A stretch of 64,000 nt of DNA from Polynucleobacter sp. 31A-FELB (GCF_018882405.1 NZ_JACVOO010000003.1:1-64000), one strand, 5' to 3'. Counted from the stretch's first letter, positions 17,447 through 27,593 are shown. Numbers and translations are program-made. Notes: generated from the letters alone by a model not told the origin.

Positions 17447-19447
17447 ATGAATGAAGCACAAGCCAACAAAATGCTCGATGAGGCCCTAGGATTCCTGAGA
17501 GCTCAGCAGATAACTCCTGGAATTCAGAAATTAATTGAACTGCTGAAGCTTGAAGTTAACAATCCAAAAGCAATTCACTTGATTAGGTTGACATGCGATA
17601 GCCTGCCTGACAAAAATCAAGCTATCCATCTTCTTCAATACTGCTCTGAGCAAGGCATCCATTCACCCATTCTGCAATACGATTTGGGATCCTTATATTT
17701 AAGTATTGGGCAGTACCCACTCGCTGCGAATGCTTTTGAGGGATCGCTACAACAAAGCCCCCATTGCTTTGAGGCTTTGCACGACCTAGGGGCAACGTTT
17801 GCACTGATGGGTAATATCGGCAAGGCTAAAGAACAATTTCTCAAGGCTGCAAAGGTAAACGATCAGTCCGCGGACTTGTTTTACAACTTGGGCAGACTCT
17901 GCGATGAGCAGTATGCATTTGAGCAGGCCATCACCTTTTACCAAAAAGCCGTGAATCTTGATCCAGCTTTCACTATGGCCTGGATCAACTTAGCCATTGA
18001 TTTAGCGGTGTTTAAAAAATATGACGATGCGCTGGACTGTTTTGAAGTGGCCTACAAACAGGATCCGAATATTGATTTTTTATATGGGGACTGTCGATTT
18101 ATCAAAATGCGCATGTGCAATTGGGAGAATGCGCAAGAAACATTGCAAATGTTACAAGAGGGTATTGAAAGGGGGCAAAAAATCATAGCGCCCTTTCCGC
18201 TGATGGCGCTATTGGACTTTCCAGCCTTGATTCAAAAGGCGGCAGCAATATATGCCAAAGCTAGATACCCCCAGAATAACTCCCTAGAGCCAATACCTTA
18301 TTACTCTAATAAAAAAATTCGAATTGCCTATTTTTCGCCTGACTTTCATGAGCACCCAGTTTCGTTTTTAACCGCAGAATTATTTGAACTACATGATCGC
18401 GATCGATTTGAAATTTACGCATTCTCATTTGGGAAAAAAACCAAAGACGCTATGCGCAAAAGGCTAGAGGCCGCGTTTGATAATTTTGTCGATGTTGCAG
18501 ACAAAACCTCTTATGAGATTTGCCTCATGGCAAGAGAGGCTCAGATTGATATAGCGGTAGACCTCTGTGGTTACACCGAAAATGCACGATCTGAAATCTT
18601 TTCTTTAAGGGCTGCCCCGATTCAAATTAGCTATATTGGCTTTTTAGGGACAATGGGATCTGAGTGGATGGACTACTTAATTGCTGATGAAGTCATCATT
18701 CCCAAAAACCTTAGAAAGTTTTATTCTGAAAAAATAATATATTTACCTAGCTATCAGTCCAACGATTCACAGCGTAGCTCAGGAGAAAAAAGCTTTAGAA
18801 AATCAGATCTCGGCATTTCTGAAAATCAGTTTGTGTTTTGCAATCTAAACAATGTTTATAAGATTACGGAGTCTATATTTCATAGCTGGCTGAATATCCT
18901 GCGTAAAGTAGAAAACTCTGTTCTTCTACTGTATTCAGAAAATCCATGGGCAACTGAAAATCTTCAAACCCTGGCTGTTGAATACGGCATCGATTCCGCC
19001 AGGCTAATTTTTACAAGCCATCTTCCTAGATCAGACTATTTGGCGCAATACGCAATTGCCGACTTGTTTTTAGATACCTACCCCTATAACGCAGGAACCA
19101 CTGCAAGTGATTCTCTCTGGATGGGTGTTCCGGTAATCACGCTTCAGGGAGAGTCGTTTTCCAGTCGAGTAGCATCTAGCCTACTGATCAACCTTAAACT
19201 CGCAGAACTCATTCATCACTCCATTGAAGACTATGAGGCCCAAGCAATTGAATTAGCAAACAATCAAACCAAACTCAATGGGCTCAAGAATAAGTTAGCT
19301 GCTAACCGCTTAACAGAACCGCTATTTAATACAAAGCTATTCGTAAAACATTTGGAGCAAGCATTCAGTACCGCTCATCAGCGATATGAAGCAAAGCTAC
19401 CCACAGATGACATTGCTAGCACTGATTATCAGCATAAGCAAACTTAA
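17447..19447 (+). CDS. TPR-repeat protein with SPINDLY/O-GlcNAc-transferase-type catalytic domain
   Basis: 666 residues. The N-terminal 220 or so carry tetratricopeptide repeats, for example ALHDLGATFALMGNIGKAKE and DLFYNLGRLCDEQYAFEQAI. The rest matches the GT41 (SPINDLY/OGT) glycosyltransferase domain: RIAYFSPDFHEHPVSF, PIQISYIGFLGTMGSEWMDY, a lysine in CNLNNVYKITESIF, and DTYPYNAGTTASDSLWMG. Such bacterial enzymes transfer sugars to proteins, or are thought to; the target is unknown. No membrane segment is seen. Its base composition looks slightly more A/T-rich than neighbouring core genes, so past transfer is possible. A shared terminator follows. Confidence 0.85.
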   Translation: MNEAQANKMLDEALGFLRAQQITPGIQKLIELLKLEVNNPKAIHLIRLTCDSLPDKNQAIHLLQYCSEQGIHSPILQYDLGSLYLSIGQYPLAANAFEGSLQQSPHCFEALHDLGATFALMGNIGKAKEQFLKAAKVNDQSADLFYNLGRLCDEQYAFEQAITFYQKAVNLDPAFTMAWINLAIDLAVFKKYDDALDCFEVAYKQDPNIDFLYGDCRFIKMRMCNWENAQETLQMLQEGIERGQKIIAPFPLMALLDFPALIQKAAAIYAKARYPQNNSLEPIPYYSNKKIRIAYFSPDFHEHPVSFLTAELFELHDRDRFEIYAFSFGKKTKDAMRKRLEAAFDNFVDVADKTSYEICLMAREAQIDIAVDLCGYTENARSEIFSLRAAPIQISYIGFLGTMGSEWMDYLIADEVIIPKNLRKFYSEKIIYLPSYQSNDSQRSSGEKSFRKSDLGISENQFVFCNLNNVYKITESIFHSWLNILRKVENSVLLLYSENPWATENLQTLAVEYGIDSARLIFTSHLPRSDYLAQYAIADLFLDTYPYNAGTTASDSLWMGVPVITLQGESFSSRVASSLLINLKLAELIHHSIEDYEAQAIELANNQTKLNGLKNKLAANRLTEPLFNTKLFVKHLEQAFSTAHQRYEAKLPTDDIASTDYQHKQT

Positions 19448-19469
19448 AGACCCGATCCTGCAAAGAAAA

Positions 19470-19495
19470 AACCCACTGTGTTGCCACAGTGGGTT
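19470..19495. terminator. Strong bidirectional terminator between glycosyltransferase and porin genes
   Basis: Eleven-base perfect stem AACCCACTGTG (19470-19480) / CACAGTGGGTT (19485-19495) with a four-base loop TTGC. On the minus strand the stem is followed by a T-run, so it should end the porin transcript. It also suits the converging plus-strand gene. Confidence 0.85.
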
Positions 19496-19541
19496 AATTT
19501 AATACCAAACTAATTCTCCACTAGCTTACGCTAGCATTAAA

Positions 19542-20825
19542 TTAGAAAGTGTGACGTACGCCAATAGCGTAGTTGCTAATGTTTGATGATGATGGGTTAG
19601 GATTTGGATTAGCAGTAGTTGGGAATGAAGTGTTTGAAGTTCCAGCCATACCGTAGATCGCGTACAAGTTTGTACGCTTGCTCAACCAGTAGTTAGAACC
19701 CAACTGCCATGCTGTCAAGTTTGCTGTGTTAGCACCAAAGCCTGTGTAACGTCCCAAACCACCAGATGCCCATACTTCAACCGCTGGAGTGATGTAGCTA
19801 CGAACACCAATCTGCTGAGCTGTACGCTTGAGGTAGTAACCGTCGTTCAACTGTGAAGTCACTTTACGGTTGATGTACTGAGCATAAGCCTTCAAAATAC
19901 CGAAGTCATAAGTAGCAGCTGCATACCACTGGTTGTCTTTAACGTTGACACCAGGAGTGGAAGCACCACCTACATAGCCTACTGTTGGCGCGCCAGCAGT
20001 TCCAGGAACAGCGATACCAGTAGCGTTAGTAATTGTTACACCATCTTGCTTAGATGAAAGCGCTTGGTAGTTAGCTGTTACATACAGTTTATTCCATGTG
20101 TAGTTCGCGCCTAAGCCCCAACCATTTTGGTTGTTTAAACCACCAGTTACTGTAGTTGTACCTGCAGGGCCTGTACCATCGAACTCAGTTGTATTTTTGT
20201 TGTTCATTACTGCCATAGCATTCACTTTGAAACCAGCAAAACTATCGCTGTTCAATTGAAGTTGGTTATTCGTACGAACTGTGTAAGCGGCGCCTATTGA
20301 ATTGCTTTGGCTACCATTTGAACCAGTAGCAGCTGGGTAAATCAAATTACCAGCGATGTTGTTGGTATTGCCAGGGTCAGTTGCAGCAACTTGCTGTTGA
20401 ACGATTGTGTACTGAGTACCAATAGAACCAGAACCGATACCATTCTTCTTCAAACCAACAAATGTTTGACGGTTTTGTGTTGTACCTGAGTTGACAGCCT
20501 GTTGGCCATCAGGAGTTAAGCCAAGCTCAACAGTAAAGAATGCAGACAAACCGCCGCCTAAATCTTCATTACCCTTGAAGCCAATACGTGAAGTAGATTC
20601 AGCGGATGATGAGAATGAGTTGAGGTTGCCTTTTTGCACGGCACCTGCAGGAGTTCCTGCAACACGTGATGCTTGAGGATTCAATGTGTTTGGAACATTG
20701 GCAAGACGATCGTTACCACCAACATAACCAACATCTAAAAGACCATAAACAGTCACGCTGGACTGAGCTTGAGCTGCACCAGCAAATGCTGTTACTGCAG
20801 CGATTGCGAATAGCGATTTTTTCAT
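19542..20825 (-). CDS. General trimeric porin (Gram-negative OmpC-like, betaproteobacterial type)
   Basis: Outer-membrane beta-barrel of 427 residues. A classic signal peptide MKKSLFAIAAVTAFAGAAQA is followed by QSSVTVYGLLDVGY, the usual first strand in Burkholderiales porins. The sequence is rich in alternating aromatic strands and Asn/Gly/Thr loops, and ends with the C-terminal phenylalanine (GVRHTF) needed for BAM-dependent insertion. GGAG precedes the ATG by nine bases. It is monocistronic, with its own terminator and a possible promoter at 20918-20944. Solute specificity unknown. Confidence 0.93.
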   Translation of the reverse strand: MKKSLFAIAAVTAFAGAAQAQSSVTVYGLLDVGYVGGNDRLANVPNTLNPQASRVAGTPAGAVQKGNLNSFSSSAESTSRIGFKGNEDLGGGLSAFFTVELGLTPDGQQAVNSGTTQNRQTFVGLKKNGIGSGSIGTQYTIVQQQVAATDPGNTNNIAGNLIYPAATGSNGSQSNSIGAAYTVRTNNQLQLNSDSFAGFKVNAMAVMNNKNTTEFDGTGPAGTTTVTGGLNNQNGWGLGANYTWNKLYVTANYQALSSKQDGVTITNATGIAVPGTAGAPTVGYVGGASTPGVNVKDNQWYAAATYDFGILKAYAQYINRKVTSQLNDGYYLKRTAQQIGVRSYITPAVEVWASGGLGRYTGFGANTANLTAWQLGSNYWLSKRTNLYAIYGMAGTSNTSFPTTANPNPNPSSSNISNYAIGVRHTF

Positions 20826-20917
20826 TCTTTAAATCTCCATAAATTGAAAGTAATGCCCAAATAAAACTGGGACCTACGAATTTTGCTTGTTTTGCCCCGC
20901 TAGGCTGGGGGTAAGGG

Positions 20918-20944
20918 TATTTAGGAGCTCTTTTTGCTTGTCAA
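20918..20944 (-). promoter_or_regulatory. Candidate promoter of the porin gene
   Basis: On the minus strand a perfect -35 TTGACA (20939-20944) is followed after 15 bases by TAAATA (20918-20923) as a possible -10. The spacer is shorter than the usual 17, so the -10 assignment is tentative. It would give a 5' leader of roughly 90 bases. Confidence 0.4.
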
Positions 20945-21033
20945 AAGGCTGTTTTTTGGCTTTCTTCGTTGTATCAGGGCAACAAGCGCTTTGATTTCTG
21001 TCTTTTTAGGGGCTTGAGTGCCAAAATTGTCAC

Positions 21034-22506
21034 ATGGCAAGCCGTGAATTCTTAAAAATCCTTCAATTAGCCCGTATGGGTGATGTTTCAGCACAACAAA
21101 ATTTAGCCTCAGCCTACCTAACCGGTGCATTTAATACTCCAATACAGCCGTCTAACGCATTGATTTGGCTGGAGAAATCGTATTTATCCCTTAAAAATCA
21201 GTTGCTTGGAGTTGCAAGCTCAAGTGGTGCGGAAATTACCCATCCTGAGACACCTCCCCCAGAAATTTTGGAGATGTATGAAAAGGTTTCAGCCATCCCA
21301 CTGGGCGCAACCTTTAATTCCCCAGCCTTCCATTTTGGGTGGAAATTGTTTTGGGATCTGGCGCATGCAAACATGCCTGCAAGTTCAGCTGCGCAATGGC
21401 AGCTCGCAGAATTATTACTAGATCCAAGTAAAAAAAATCTACAGGGAGAGCTTAATCATTGGCTCTTGAGACAGGAGAGCGGCGTTGATTTTTTACTCCT
21501 TCAAAAAAAAGCCAAGGAATTTCTGCTTCAACTGGCTGATGCAGAAACACCCTTTACCAATTCCGCAAAAGACCTACTCATTAAATTACAACCAAAAGAC
21601 GAAGCGCTATCTTCACTTTGGAATGCTTGGCTCACTGAAAAAAATGAAGATGCACTGTCGCAAGCTGCCGAGTTAGGTCTAACTGTTGCCAAATTAACCC
21701 TTGGCCTGAAACTGGCTCAGTTTGACGAGGTAGCCAGCCATGAGAATCCTGCTAGAGCTGTCATTGGAAAATCCAATGCATCTCTTAAGAAGGCTGCCTA
21801 CTGGTTAGAGCTTGCGGCAAAAGATGGTGATTCAGATGCTTGGTTTGCCCTTGGCGAAATTTATCGCCGCCCTCAGTTTTCTGGGTATAACGCAAATGAA
21901 AGTGATCACTGCTTTAATCGGGCAGCAGATTTAGGTCATGCTCAAGCCCAATATAGGCGAGGTGCTAACTCATGGCGCAAACGAGAGAAGGTTGAAGAAA
22001 AAGTTCGCGGACTTCAAGCTTCCTATTGGGTTTGGCAAGCCCACCAACAAGGTGTACCCGAAGCAAAAGAATTACTTTCAAAAATCTTAGAGAATGCTTC
22101 CAGCCCAAAAGATAATGATTGGTTTACATTAGCCTCTTACGCTGAAAAAGCGTTAAATCATCACGCTGAATACAAATTAGACGAAGAGTGGATTTTGTTA
22201 TGCCATCGGCTCATCATTGCCAATCAATTTAATCTCAGTAAGGCAGAGCTACTACTGTGCGAAATTGGTCAGCTTCAACATGAACACTGTGTTGTAGTTG
22301 ATATTCGTCATGAGCTACCAAAAATACTGCCTAGACTAATTCAAATAGATACCACGCAGCAGCGTCGCTCCCTACTTGCAGCGGGTAAAGTTTTTGCTAG
22401 CAGTGAATCGGGTGTAGAGGGAAATCTTAGACAAAGACGCTATCGATTCGATAGAGTAACGGAATGGCTTACTGCCACCTTCTCCCAGGATCAAGCAGTT
22501 GCTTGA
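21034..22506 (+). CDS. Sel1/TPR-like repeat protein of unknown function
   Basis: 490 residues, helical throughout. Sel1-like repeat units are visible, such as GDVSAQQNLASAYLTGAF near the N-terminus, AAYWLELAAKDGDSDAWFALG and CFNRAADLGHAQAQYRRGA in the middle, and ASYWVWQAHQQGVPEAKELL after it. Sel1 repeats mediate protein-protein contacts. No signal peptide or membrane segment is visible, so it is probably cytoplasmic. It is divergent from the porin gene across 208 bases and its 3' end overlaps the end of tatC by 16 bases. I cannot assign a process. Confidence 0.75.
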   Translation: MASREFLKILQLARMGDVSAQQNLASAYLTGAFNTPIQPSNALIWLEKSYLSLKNQLLGVASSSGAEITHPETPPPEILEMYEKVSAIPLGATFNSPAFHFGWKLFWDLAHANMPASSAAQWQLAELLLDPSKKNLQGELNHWLLRQESGVDFLLLQKKAKEFLLQLADAETPFTNSAKDLLIKLQPKDEALSSLWNAWLTEKNEDALSQAAELGLTVAKLTLGLKLAQFDEVASHENPARAVIGKSNASLKKAAYWLELAAKDGDSDAWFALGEIYRRPQFSGYNANESDHCFNRAADLGHAQAQYRRGANSWRKREKVEEKVRGLQASYWVWQAHQQGVPEAKELLSKILENASSPKDNDWFTLASYAEKALNHHAEYKLDEEWILLCHRLIIANQFNLSKAELLLCEIGQLQHEHCVVVDIRHELPKILPRLIQIDTTQQRRSLLAAGKVFASSESGVEGNLRQRRYRFDRVTEWLTATFSQDQAVA

Positions 22507-23303
22507 GTATCAGGGGCCTTGGAGTCGCCATCCTTAGCAGCATCAACATCCTCATCCGATGGCTTAGGCACGTAAAAGCGCGCTATCAAAAGTCCTAACT
22601 CATAGAGCAAGCTCATTGGCACAGCCAAAAGCAATTGAGATAACACATCAGGTGGCGTAACGATTGCTGAAATTACAAAAGCGCCAACAATTACATAGGG
22701 ACGAATTTCCCTTAACTTGGCTAAGGGAACCATACCCATGCGAACCAAGACGACCACGACCACCGGAACTTCAAAGGTAATGCCAAAAGCCAAGAATGTG
22801 GTCATCGCAAAACTTAGGTAGTTATCAATGTCGGTAGACATCTCCGCACCCAACGGCGCGTTGTAACTTGCCATGAATTGAAATACTGTTGGAAACACCA
22901 AGAAGTAAGCAAAGGCCATGCCAAAAATGAATAAGCTATAGCTACTGATAACCAAAGGCACTATTAACTTACGCTCATGCTGATAGAGACCCGGAGCAAT
23001 AAATGCCCACAACTGATACATCACTACAGGCAAGGCAATTAAGAACGCCACCAGCATGGTGACTTTCATGGGCACAAAGAATGAACCTGTCACGTCAGTG
23101 ACGATCATCTTCCCGCCTGCCGGCAAAGCCTTAAGAAGTGGTTGCGCAAACAAATGAAAAATATCCGGCGCCCAATAGACTAGACAAAAAAATACAACAA
23201 TGATGGCTAATGCTGCTTTAATAATGCGATCGCGCAACTCAAATAAATGAGACAAGAAAGATTCTTGTAAACCTGAATCTTCAGTTGAATTATTTTGAGT
23301 CAT
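22491..23303 (-). CDS. tatC: Sec-independent protein translocase TatC
   Basis: Six-helix inner-membrane receptor that recognises twin-arginine signal peptides. The N-terminus SFLSHLFELRDRIIKA and the first periplasmic loop are typical, as are FAYFLVFPTVFQFMAS and the FGITFEVPVVVVVLV segment with its conserved glutamate. Length 270. Last gene of tatABC, 28 bases after tatB. Its end overlaps the convergent Sel1-repeat gene by 16 bases. Confidence 0.96.
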   Translation of the reverse strand: MTQNNSTEDSGLQESFLSHLFELRDRIIKAALAIIVVFFCLVYWAPDIFHLFAQPLLKALPAGGKMIVTDVTGSFFVPMKVTMLVAFLIALPVVMYQLWAFIAPGLYQHERKLIVPLVISSYSLFIFGMAFAYFLVFPTVFQFMASYNAPLGAEMSTDIDNYLSFAMTTFLAFGITFEVPVVVVVLVRMGMVPLAKLREIRPYVIVGAFVISAIVTPPDVLSQLLLAVPMSLLYELGLLIARFYVPKPSDEDVDAAKDGDSKAPDTQATA

Positions 23304-23331
23304 TATTAAAGGTTTTTACTTTTCTTTTGGC

Positions 23332-23808
23332 TTATTTGCCAGCGGTGTGATGAAAGCGCTTCATGCGTGCAGCGCCAGACTGAACTCTTGTACGCATACC
23401 AGTGGAATGCTTAAACCAGACCGGCCTAGCTGCGCGCCTCACACCCCAGCTCTTGCGACCCTGACGCATAGACTTACGAAATACTTCTTTTTCATCAAGA
23501 GGGGCTCTCGTGAAATTATTCTCAAAGATGTCGGCTTGATCGCTAAGATTTGCGTTTGCTTCGTTAACAGTAGATTGAATACTGTTTTCCACCTCTTTAA
23601 AAACCGAAGCACTTTCTTCGCGAAGTTTCTTGAATTCTTCTACTTCCATCTGACGACTAACTTCAGACTTCACATCCGCCATATAGCGCTGCGCACGTCC
23701 GAATAAATTACCCGCCATGCGAGCAACCTTTGGAAGGCGCTCGGGACCAACCACCACCAATGCAACTACTGCAATGAGTGCAAGCTTTGAAACTCCGAGA
23801 TCAATCAT
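23332..23808 (-). CDS. tatB: Sec-independent protein translocase TatB
   Basis: 158 residues: one N-terminal helix (MIDLGVSKLALIAVVALVVV), the conserved hinge GPERLPKVAR, then an amphipathic helix and a long charged region. With TatC it forms the substrate-binding complex. The basic C-terminal tail ending MKRFHHTAGK is longer than in E. coli-type family cores, but I recall similar tails in other Burkholderiales. It lies between tatA and tatC with about 28-base gaps. Confidence 0.93.
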   Translation of the reverse strand: MIDLGVSKLALIAVVALVVVGPERLPKVARMAGNLFGRAQRYMADVKSEVSRQMEVEEFKKLREESASVFKEVENSIQSTVNEANANLSDQADIFENNFTRAPLDEKEVFRKSMRQGRKSWGVRRAARPVWFKHSTGMRTRVQSGAARMKRFHHTAGK

Positions 23809-23836
23809 TGCAGCTGCGCATTATTTCCATCAATAA

Positions 23837-24070
23837 TTATTTATTGATGTCTTTTGCTTGAACATCGACAGTTTTTTCTGTTGATACAGCAGTGCTCTGA
23901 ATTTGATCAGCAGTTTTATCTTGTGATTCCTCAGGTGTCTTCATGCCATCTTTGAAGCCCTTAACAGCGCCACCTAAATCAGTACCGATATTGCGTAATT
24001 TTTTGGTACCAAATACCAACATCACGATTACCAAAACTATCAACCAATGCCAAATGCTAAATGAACCCAT
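23837..24070 (-). CDS. tatA: Sec-independent protein translocase TatA
   Basis: 77 residues: single transmembrane helix [17 protein letters not shown], hinge [10 protein letters not shown], amphipathic helix [16 protein letters not shown] and an acidic/polar tail. TatA polymerises at TatBC to form the transport site. It follows hinT by 16 bases; hisE-hinT-tatABC is a run in one direction. Confidence 0.95.
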   Translation of the reverse strand: MGSFSIWHWLIVLVIVMLVFGTKKLRNIGTDLGGAVKGFKDGMKTPEESQDKTADQIQSTAVSTEKTVDVQAKDINK

Positions 24071-24086
24071 TTTTAATCTCCTTGGA

Positions 24087-24443
24087 CTATTTTTTCCAGG
24101 GGCGCGGACCGCCCATCACATGCAAATGCAAGTGATAAACCTCTTGCCCACCATCTGCACCATTATTCACAACCAATCTAAAGCCACCATCTTTTCCAGG
24201 ACGGCAACCCTGCTCTTTGGCGAGACGCGGTGCTAATTCCATCATTCTACCTAGCAATGGAGCATCCACCACTTCTGCAGACTCCAGCATGGGGATGTGT
24301 TTTTTAGGAATCATTAAAAAATGGATGGGCGCGGCTGGATTGATATCCTTAAAAGCGTAAATCTCCTCATCCTCATACACCTTGTGGGAGGGGATTTCGC
24401 CTTTAGAAATCTTACAAAACAAGCAATTCGGATCGTGGCTCAC
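24087..24443 (-). CDS. hinT: HIT-family purine nucleoside phosphoramidase
   Basis: 118 residues of the histidine-triad family. The zinc/N-terminal segment is [20 protein letters not shown] and the catalytic triad is [12 protein letters not shown]. Such proteins hydrolyse adenosine 5'-phosphoramidates; their physiological role is unsettled. It sits between hisE and tatA in the same direction, as is common in betaproteobacteria. Confidence 0.92.
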   Translation of the reverse strand: MSHDPNCLFCKISKGEIPSHKVYEDEEIYAFKDINPAAPIHFLMIPKKHIPMLESAEVVDAPLLGRMMELAPRLAKEQGCRPGKDGGFRLVVNNGADGGQEVYHLHLHVMGGPRPWKK

Positions 24444-24487
24444 GCTTTCGCCTCTACTTTTGATGAATTAATCGAGTTTTTATCTAT

Positions 24488-24889
24488 TTACTCTTGGCCA
24501 GCAGCTTTTCTAGCCGCCTTCTCTTCAATGCCAGAGGTCCCTAAACGGCGATTGAGCTCAGCCACCACATCCTCCGGGCGCAAACCAAACTGTGACAGGG
24601 CAATCAGGCAATGAAACCAAAGGTCGGCCATCTCACCTACCAAGAGCTTTTGCTGCTCTGGGGCTAGATTGGCGTTACGCGCATCCTTGGCTGCCATGAC
24701 GGCTTCGGTAGCCTCTTCGCCAATCTTCTTGAGGATCCCGTCATCCCCTTTGGAGAAAAGCAAAGCGGTATAAGAAGTCTTTGGATCTGCTTGGCCAGCC
24801 TTAAAAGCATCACGTCGCTGATCCACTACATCGGCCAAATGAGCCAAGGCAGAGTCTAAATTAGAAGGGTTTTGTACTGAACTAGTCAT
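24488..24889 (-). CDS. hisE: Phosphoribosyl-ATP pyrophosphatase
   Basis: Second step of histidine synthesis: hydrolyses phosphoribosyl-ATP to phosphoribosyl-AMP. 133 residues with the MazG-like metal-binding motif [16 protein letters not shown] followed by GEMADLWFH. Separate from hisI here, as in other betaproteobacteria. The tail [14 protein letters not shown] is somewhat longer than the core family. Confidence 0.93.
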   Translation of the reverse strand: MTSSVQNPSNLDSALAHLADVVDQRRDAFKAGQADPKTSYTALLFSKGDDGILKKIGEEATEAVMAAKDARNANLAPEQQKLLVGEMADLWFHCLIALSQFGLRPEDVVAELNRRLGTSGIEEKAARKAAGQE

Positions 24890-24933
24890 AAGGCGATTTT
24901 ATGTCTTTTATTGCCAGAAAGACTAAGAGAGTC

Positions 24934-25344
24934 CTATTTGTGACCCTGGGACTCATCTACCCAAGTAGATTTACCAGAATCCCAGCGCATAAAGAAGCAA
25001 CTGTGTTCGCCGGTATGACAAGCAATGCCATCTTTTTGCTCAACCATGAGCAAAATCGTATCCCCATCACAGTCAAGGCGAATTTCTTTTACCTTTTGGG
25101 TGTGGCCAGATTCTTCACCCTTGTGCCACAGCTTTTGTCTTGAGCGAGTCCAATACACCGCCTCGCCTAAACGCAGAGTAGCCAACAAAGCATCGCGATT
25201 CATCCAGGCCATCATCAAAATATCTTTACTACCCTCTTCCTGAGCAATCACTGGAACCAAGCCTTGCTCATTCCAAGTAACGGCATCAAGCCATGCTCCA
25301 GCCTCTAAAGAGTCAATTGGGGTGAAGGTATTTTTCATGGTCAT
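24934..25344 (-). CDS. hisI: Phosphoribosyl-AMP cyclohydrolase
   Basis: Opens the adenine ring of phosphoribosyl-AMP (third histidine step). 136 residues with [33 protein letters not shown], the metal-binding [13 protein letters not shown] and the zinc cysteines in [12 protein letters not shown]. The start may be ATG at 25344 or two codons later; neither has a clear Shine-Dalgarno. It lies between hisF and hisE. Confidence 0.94.
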   Translation of the reverse strand: MTMKNTFTPIDSLEAGAWLDAVTWNEQGLVPVIAQEEGSKDILMMAWMNRDALLATLRLGEAVYWTRSRQKLWHKGEESGHTQKVKEIRLDCDGDTILLMVEQKDGIACHTGEHSCFFMRWDSGKSTWVDESQGHK

Positions 25345-25378
25345 CTTCGTATGATTCTCTTATTAGTTCCATGTTCGC

Positions 25379-26137
25379 TCAAATACGAACAGGGATACCT
25401 TGGCTCGCCATATATTGTTTTGCTTGGCCAACAGTGTATTCACCATAATGAAAAATGCTGGCTGCAAGAACTGCATCAGCATGACCTTTGGTAATACCAT
25501 CAACTAAGTGCTGCAAATTACCCACTCCACCAGAAGCAATCACTGGCACACTCACCGCATCACTCACAGCAGCAGTTAATTCAAGATCAAAACCATCTTT
25601 ACTGCCATCGCGATTCATACTCGTGAGCAGAATTTCTCCAGCGCCACGCTTAGCTACTTCAGAAGCCCATGCCACTACATCCATGCCAGTCGCAGTCCGT
25701 CCGCCATGCGTAAATACTTCCCAGTTGCCGGCTTCAGTTTTTTTAGCATCAATGGCAACCACGATGCACTGCGAGCCGTAATACGCCGCCGCATCAGAAA
25801 CTAAATCTGGATTTGCTACAGCAGAGGAGTTCATACTGACCTTATCGGCACCAGCATTGAGTAAGCGACGCACATCCGCTACCGCACGAACACCACCACC
25901 AACAGTTAAAGGAATAAATACTTGGGAGGCAACATCTTCAATGATGTGCAGTATGAGATCGCGCCCATCAGATGTGGCTGTAATGTCTAAGAAGGTGAGT
26001 TCATCAGCGCCTTGAGTATCGTAGCGCTTTGCAATCTCCACAGGATCACCCGCATCACGCAGACCAACAAAGTTCACGCCTTTGACAACGCGCCCTGCCG
26101 TAACATCCAAGCAGGGAATGATTCTCTTAGTTAGCAC
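25379..26137 (-). CDS. hisF: Imidazole glycerol phosphate synthase, cyclase subunit
   Basis: TIM-barrel partner of HisH; uses the ammonia made by HisH to form imidazole glycerol phosphate and AICAR. 252 residues. The two catalytic aspartates lie in [15 protein letters not shown] (near residue 11) and [12 protein letters not shown] (near residue 130). Phosphate-binding glycines are in [15 protein letters not shown] and [14 protein letters not shown]. It is 11 bases after hisA. Confidence 0.96.
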   Translation of the reverse strand: MLTKRIIPCLDVTAGRVVKGVNFVGLRDAGDPVEIAKRYDTQGADELTFLDITATSDGRDLILHIIEDVASQVFIPLTVGGGVRAVADVRRLLNAGADKVSMNSSAVANPDLVSDAAAYYGSQCIVVAIDAKKTEAGNWEVFTHGGRTATGMDVVAWASEVAKRGAGEILLTSMNRDGSKDGFDLELTAAVSDAVSVPVIASGGVGNLQHLVDGITKGHADAVLAASIFHYGEYTVGQAKQYMASQGIPVRI

Positions 26138-26148
26138 TGATGGTCACT

Positions 26149-26910
26149 CTAAAAAGTTTTCTTGGCGAACTTCAGAGTTAACTCATCGGCATATTTTTGT
26201 GCCGCTGTTAAATCTAAATCACCGGCATAAATTGAGCGGCCCGCAATTACGCCCATAACACCTTCAGCTTCAGCCTCACACAAGGCTTCAATATCTTGAT
26301 TATTAGATAACCCGCCGCTTGCAATCACTGGAATCCGAATAGCTTGCGCCAATTTAACTGTGGCATCCATATTAATACCCTTCATCATGCCATCGCGACC
26401 AATGTCGGTATAGATGATTGCTTCAACGCCGTAATCTTCAAACTTTTTAGCAAGATCAATCACTTCATGGCCAGTAATCTTACTCCAGCCATCCGTTGCC
26501 ACTTTGCCATCGCGCGCATCTAAGCCCACCATGATGTGGCCAGGAAAAGCGGTACAAGCGTCTTGCACAAAGCCGGGACTTTTCACAGCAGCAGTACCAA
26601 TAATCACCGTACTAATACCGTCATCCAATAAACGTTCAATCGTTTCGAGATCGCGGATGCCTCCACCCAATTGAACTGGAATCTCATCGCCCACTGCTTT
26701 CAAAATAGATTTGATTGCAGATTCATTTTTAAGTTTTCCGGCAAATGCCCCATTCAAATCTACGAGATGTAAACGACGCGCGCCCTTGCTAATCCAATGT
26801 GCAGCCATTGCCCCTGGATCTTCAGAAAAAACAGTGGCTTTATCCATGTCACCTTGTTCGAGTCGAACACAGTGACCATCTTTTAAGTCAATCGCGGGAA
26901 TCAGCAGCAT
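26149..26910 (-). CDS. hisA: ProFAR isomerase (HisA)
   Basis: TIM-barrel isomerase for the Amadori rearrangement of ProFAR to PRFAR. 253 residues with [19 protein letters not shown], carrying the first catalytic aspartate, and [16 protein letters not shown], carrying the second. [16 protein letters not shown] and [14 protein letters not shown] are the phosphate sites. It lies between hisH and hisF. Confidence 0.96.
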   Translation of the reverse strand: MLLIPAIDLKDGHCVRLEQGDMDKATVFSEDPGAMAAHWISKGARRLHLVDLNGAFAGKLKNESAIKSILKAVGDEIPVQLGGGIRDLETIERLLDDGISTVIIGTAAVKSPGFVQDACTAFPGHIMVGLDARDGKVATDGWSKITGHEVIDLAKKFEDYGVEAIIYTDIGRDGMMKGINMDATVKLAQAIRIPVIASGGLSNNQDIEALCEAEAEGVMGVIAGRSIYAGDLDLTAAQKYADELTLKFAKKTF

Positions 26911-26930
26911 AGCGGTAGGTTAGAAAAGTA

Positions 26931-27593
26931 TTAAGGTTGCCAAGAAACAAAATTTTTGTAGAGCTTTAATCCGTATTCTGCACTTTTTTCGGGATGAAAT
27001 TGCGTTGCAAAAATATTATCCCTTGCAACCGCAGAAGTAAACCAATCGCCATATTCAGTTGAGCCTGCAATATCTTCTTTGCGCTGCGGCACAACATAGT
27101 AGCTGTGTACAAAATAAAAACTGGTCAAATCTGGAATGCCATCCCATATTGGGTGCTGGCGATCCTGACGCACTTGATTCCAACCCATATGGGGCACTTT
27201 GTACGCAGAGCCATCTGGCTGTAATTTGCCGGCCAATTCAAAACGCCGAACTTCACCCGGAATTAATCCCAAGCAAGGTGTCCAGGCGGTATTAGCGCTT
27301 GTTCTTACTTCTGCACTTTGATCAAACAACATTTGCTCACCCACGCAAACACCTAAAAGGGGTTTATTTTTGGCGGCATCTATCAGCGCCTCCAATAAAC
27401 CAGACTCTTCGAGATGCTTCATGCAATCGGGCATGGCGCCTTGACCTGGAAGCACTACGCGCTCTGCGGAAATGATTTCTTCAGGAGTATGCGCAATCAC
27501 TACATTGGCATCGGGAGCCACGTGATGAAAGGCTTGATATACAGAACGGAGATTGCCCATTCCGTAATCAACGATCGCAATGGTTTGCGCCAA
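26931..27593 (-). CDS. hisH: Imidazole glycerol phosphate synthase, glutaminase subunit
   Basis: Class I glutamine amidotransferase feeding ammonia to HisF. 220 residues. It begins [17 protein letters not shown]; the nucleophile cysteine is in [14 protein letters not shown], and the histidine and glutamate of the triad are in [14 protein letters not shown]. The residues after the nucleophile read VGEQ where LGMQ is commoner. 62 bases separate it from hisB upstream. Confidence 0.95.
   Translation of the reverse strand: MAQTIAIVDYGMGNLRSVYQAFHHVAPDANVVIAHTPEEIISAERVVLPGQGAMPDCMKHLEESGLLEALIDAAKNKPLLGVCVGEQMLFDQSAEVRTSANTAWTPCLGLIPGEVRRFELAGKLQPDGSAYKVPHMGWNQVRQDRQHPIWDGIPDLTSFYFVHSYYVVPQRKEDIAGSTEYGDWFTSAVARDNIFATQFHPEKSAEYGLKLYKNFVSWQP

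Noticed and set aside
20945-21033. Possible small RNA between porin and Sel1-repeat gene
   Set aside because: No convincing promoter-terminator pair or stable structure could be seen.
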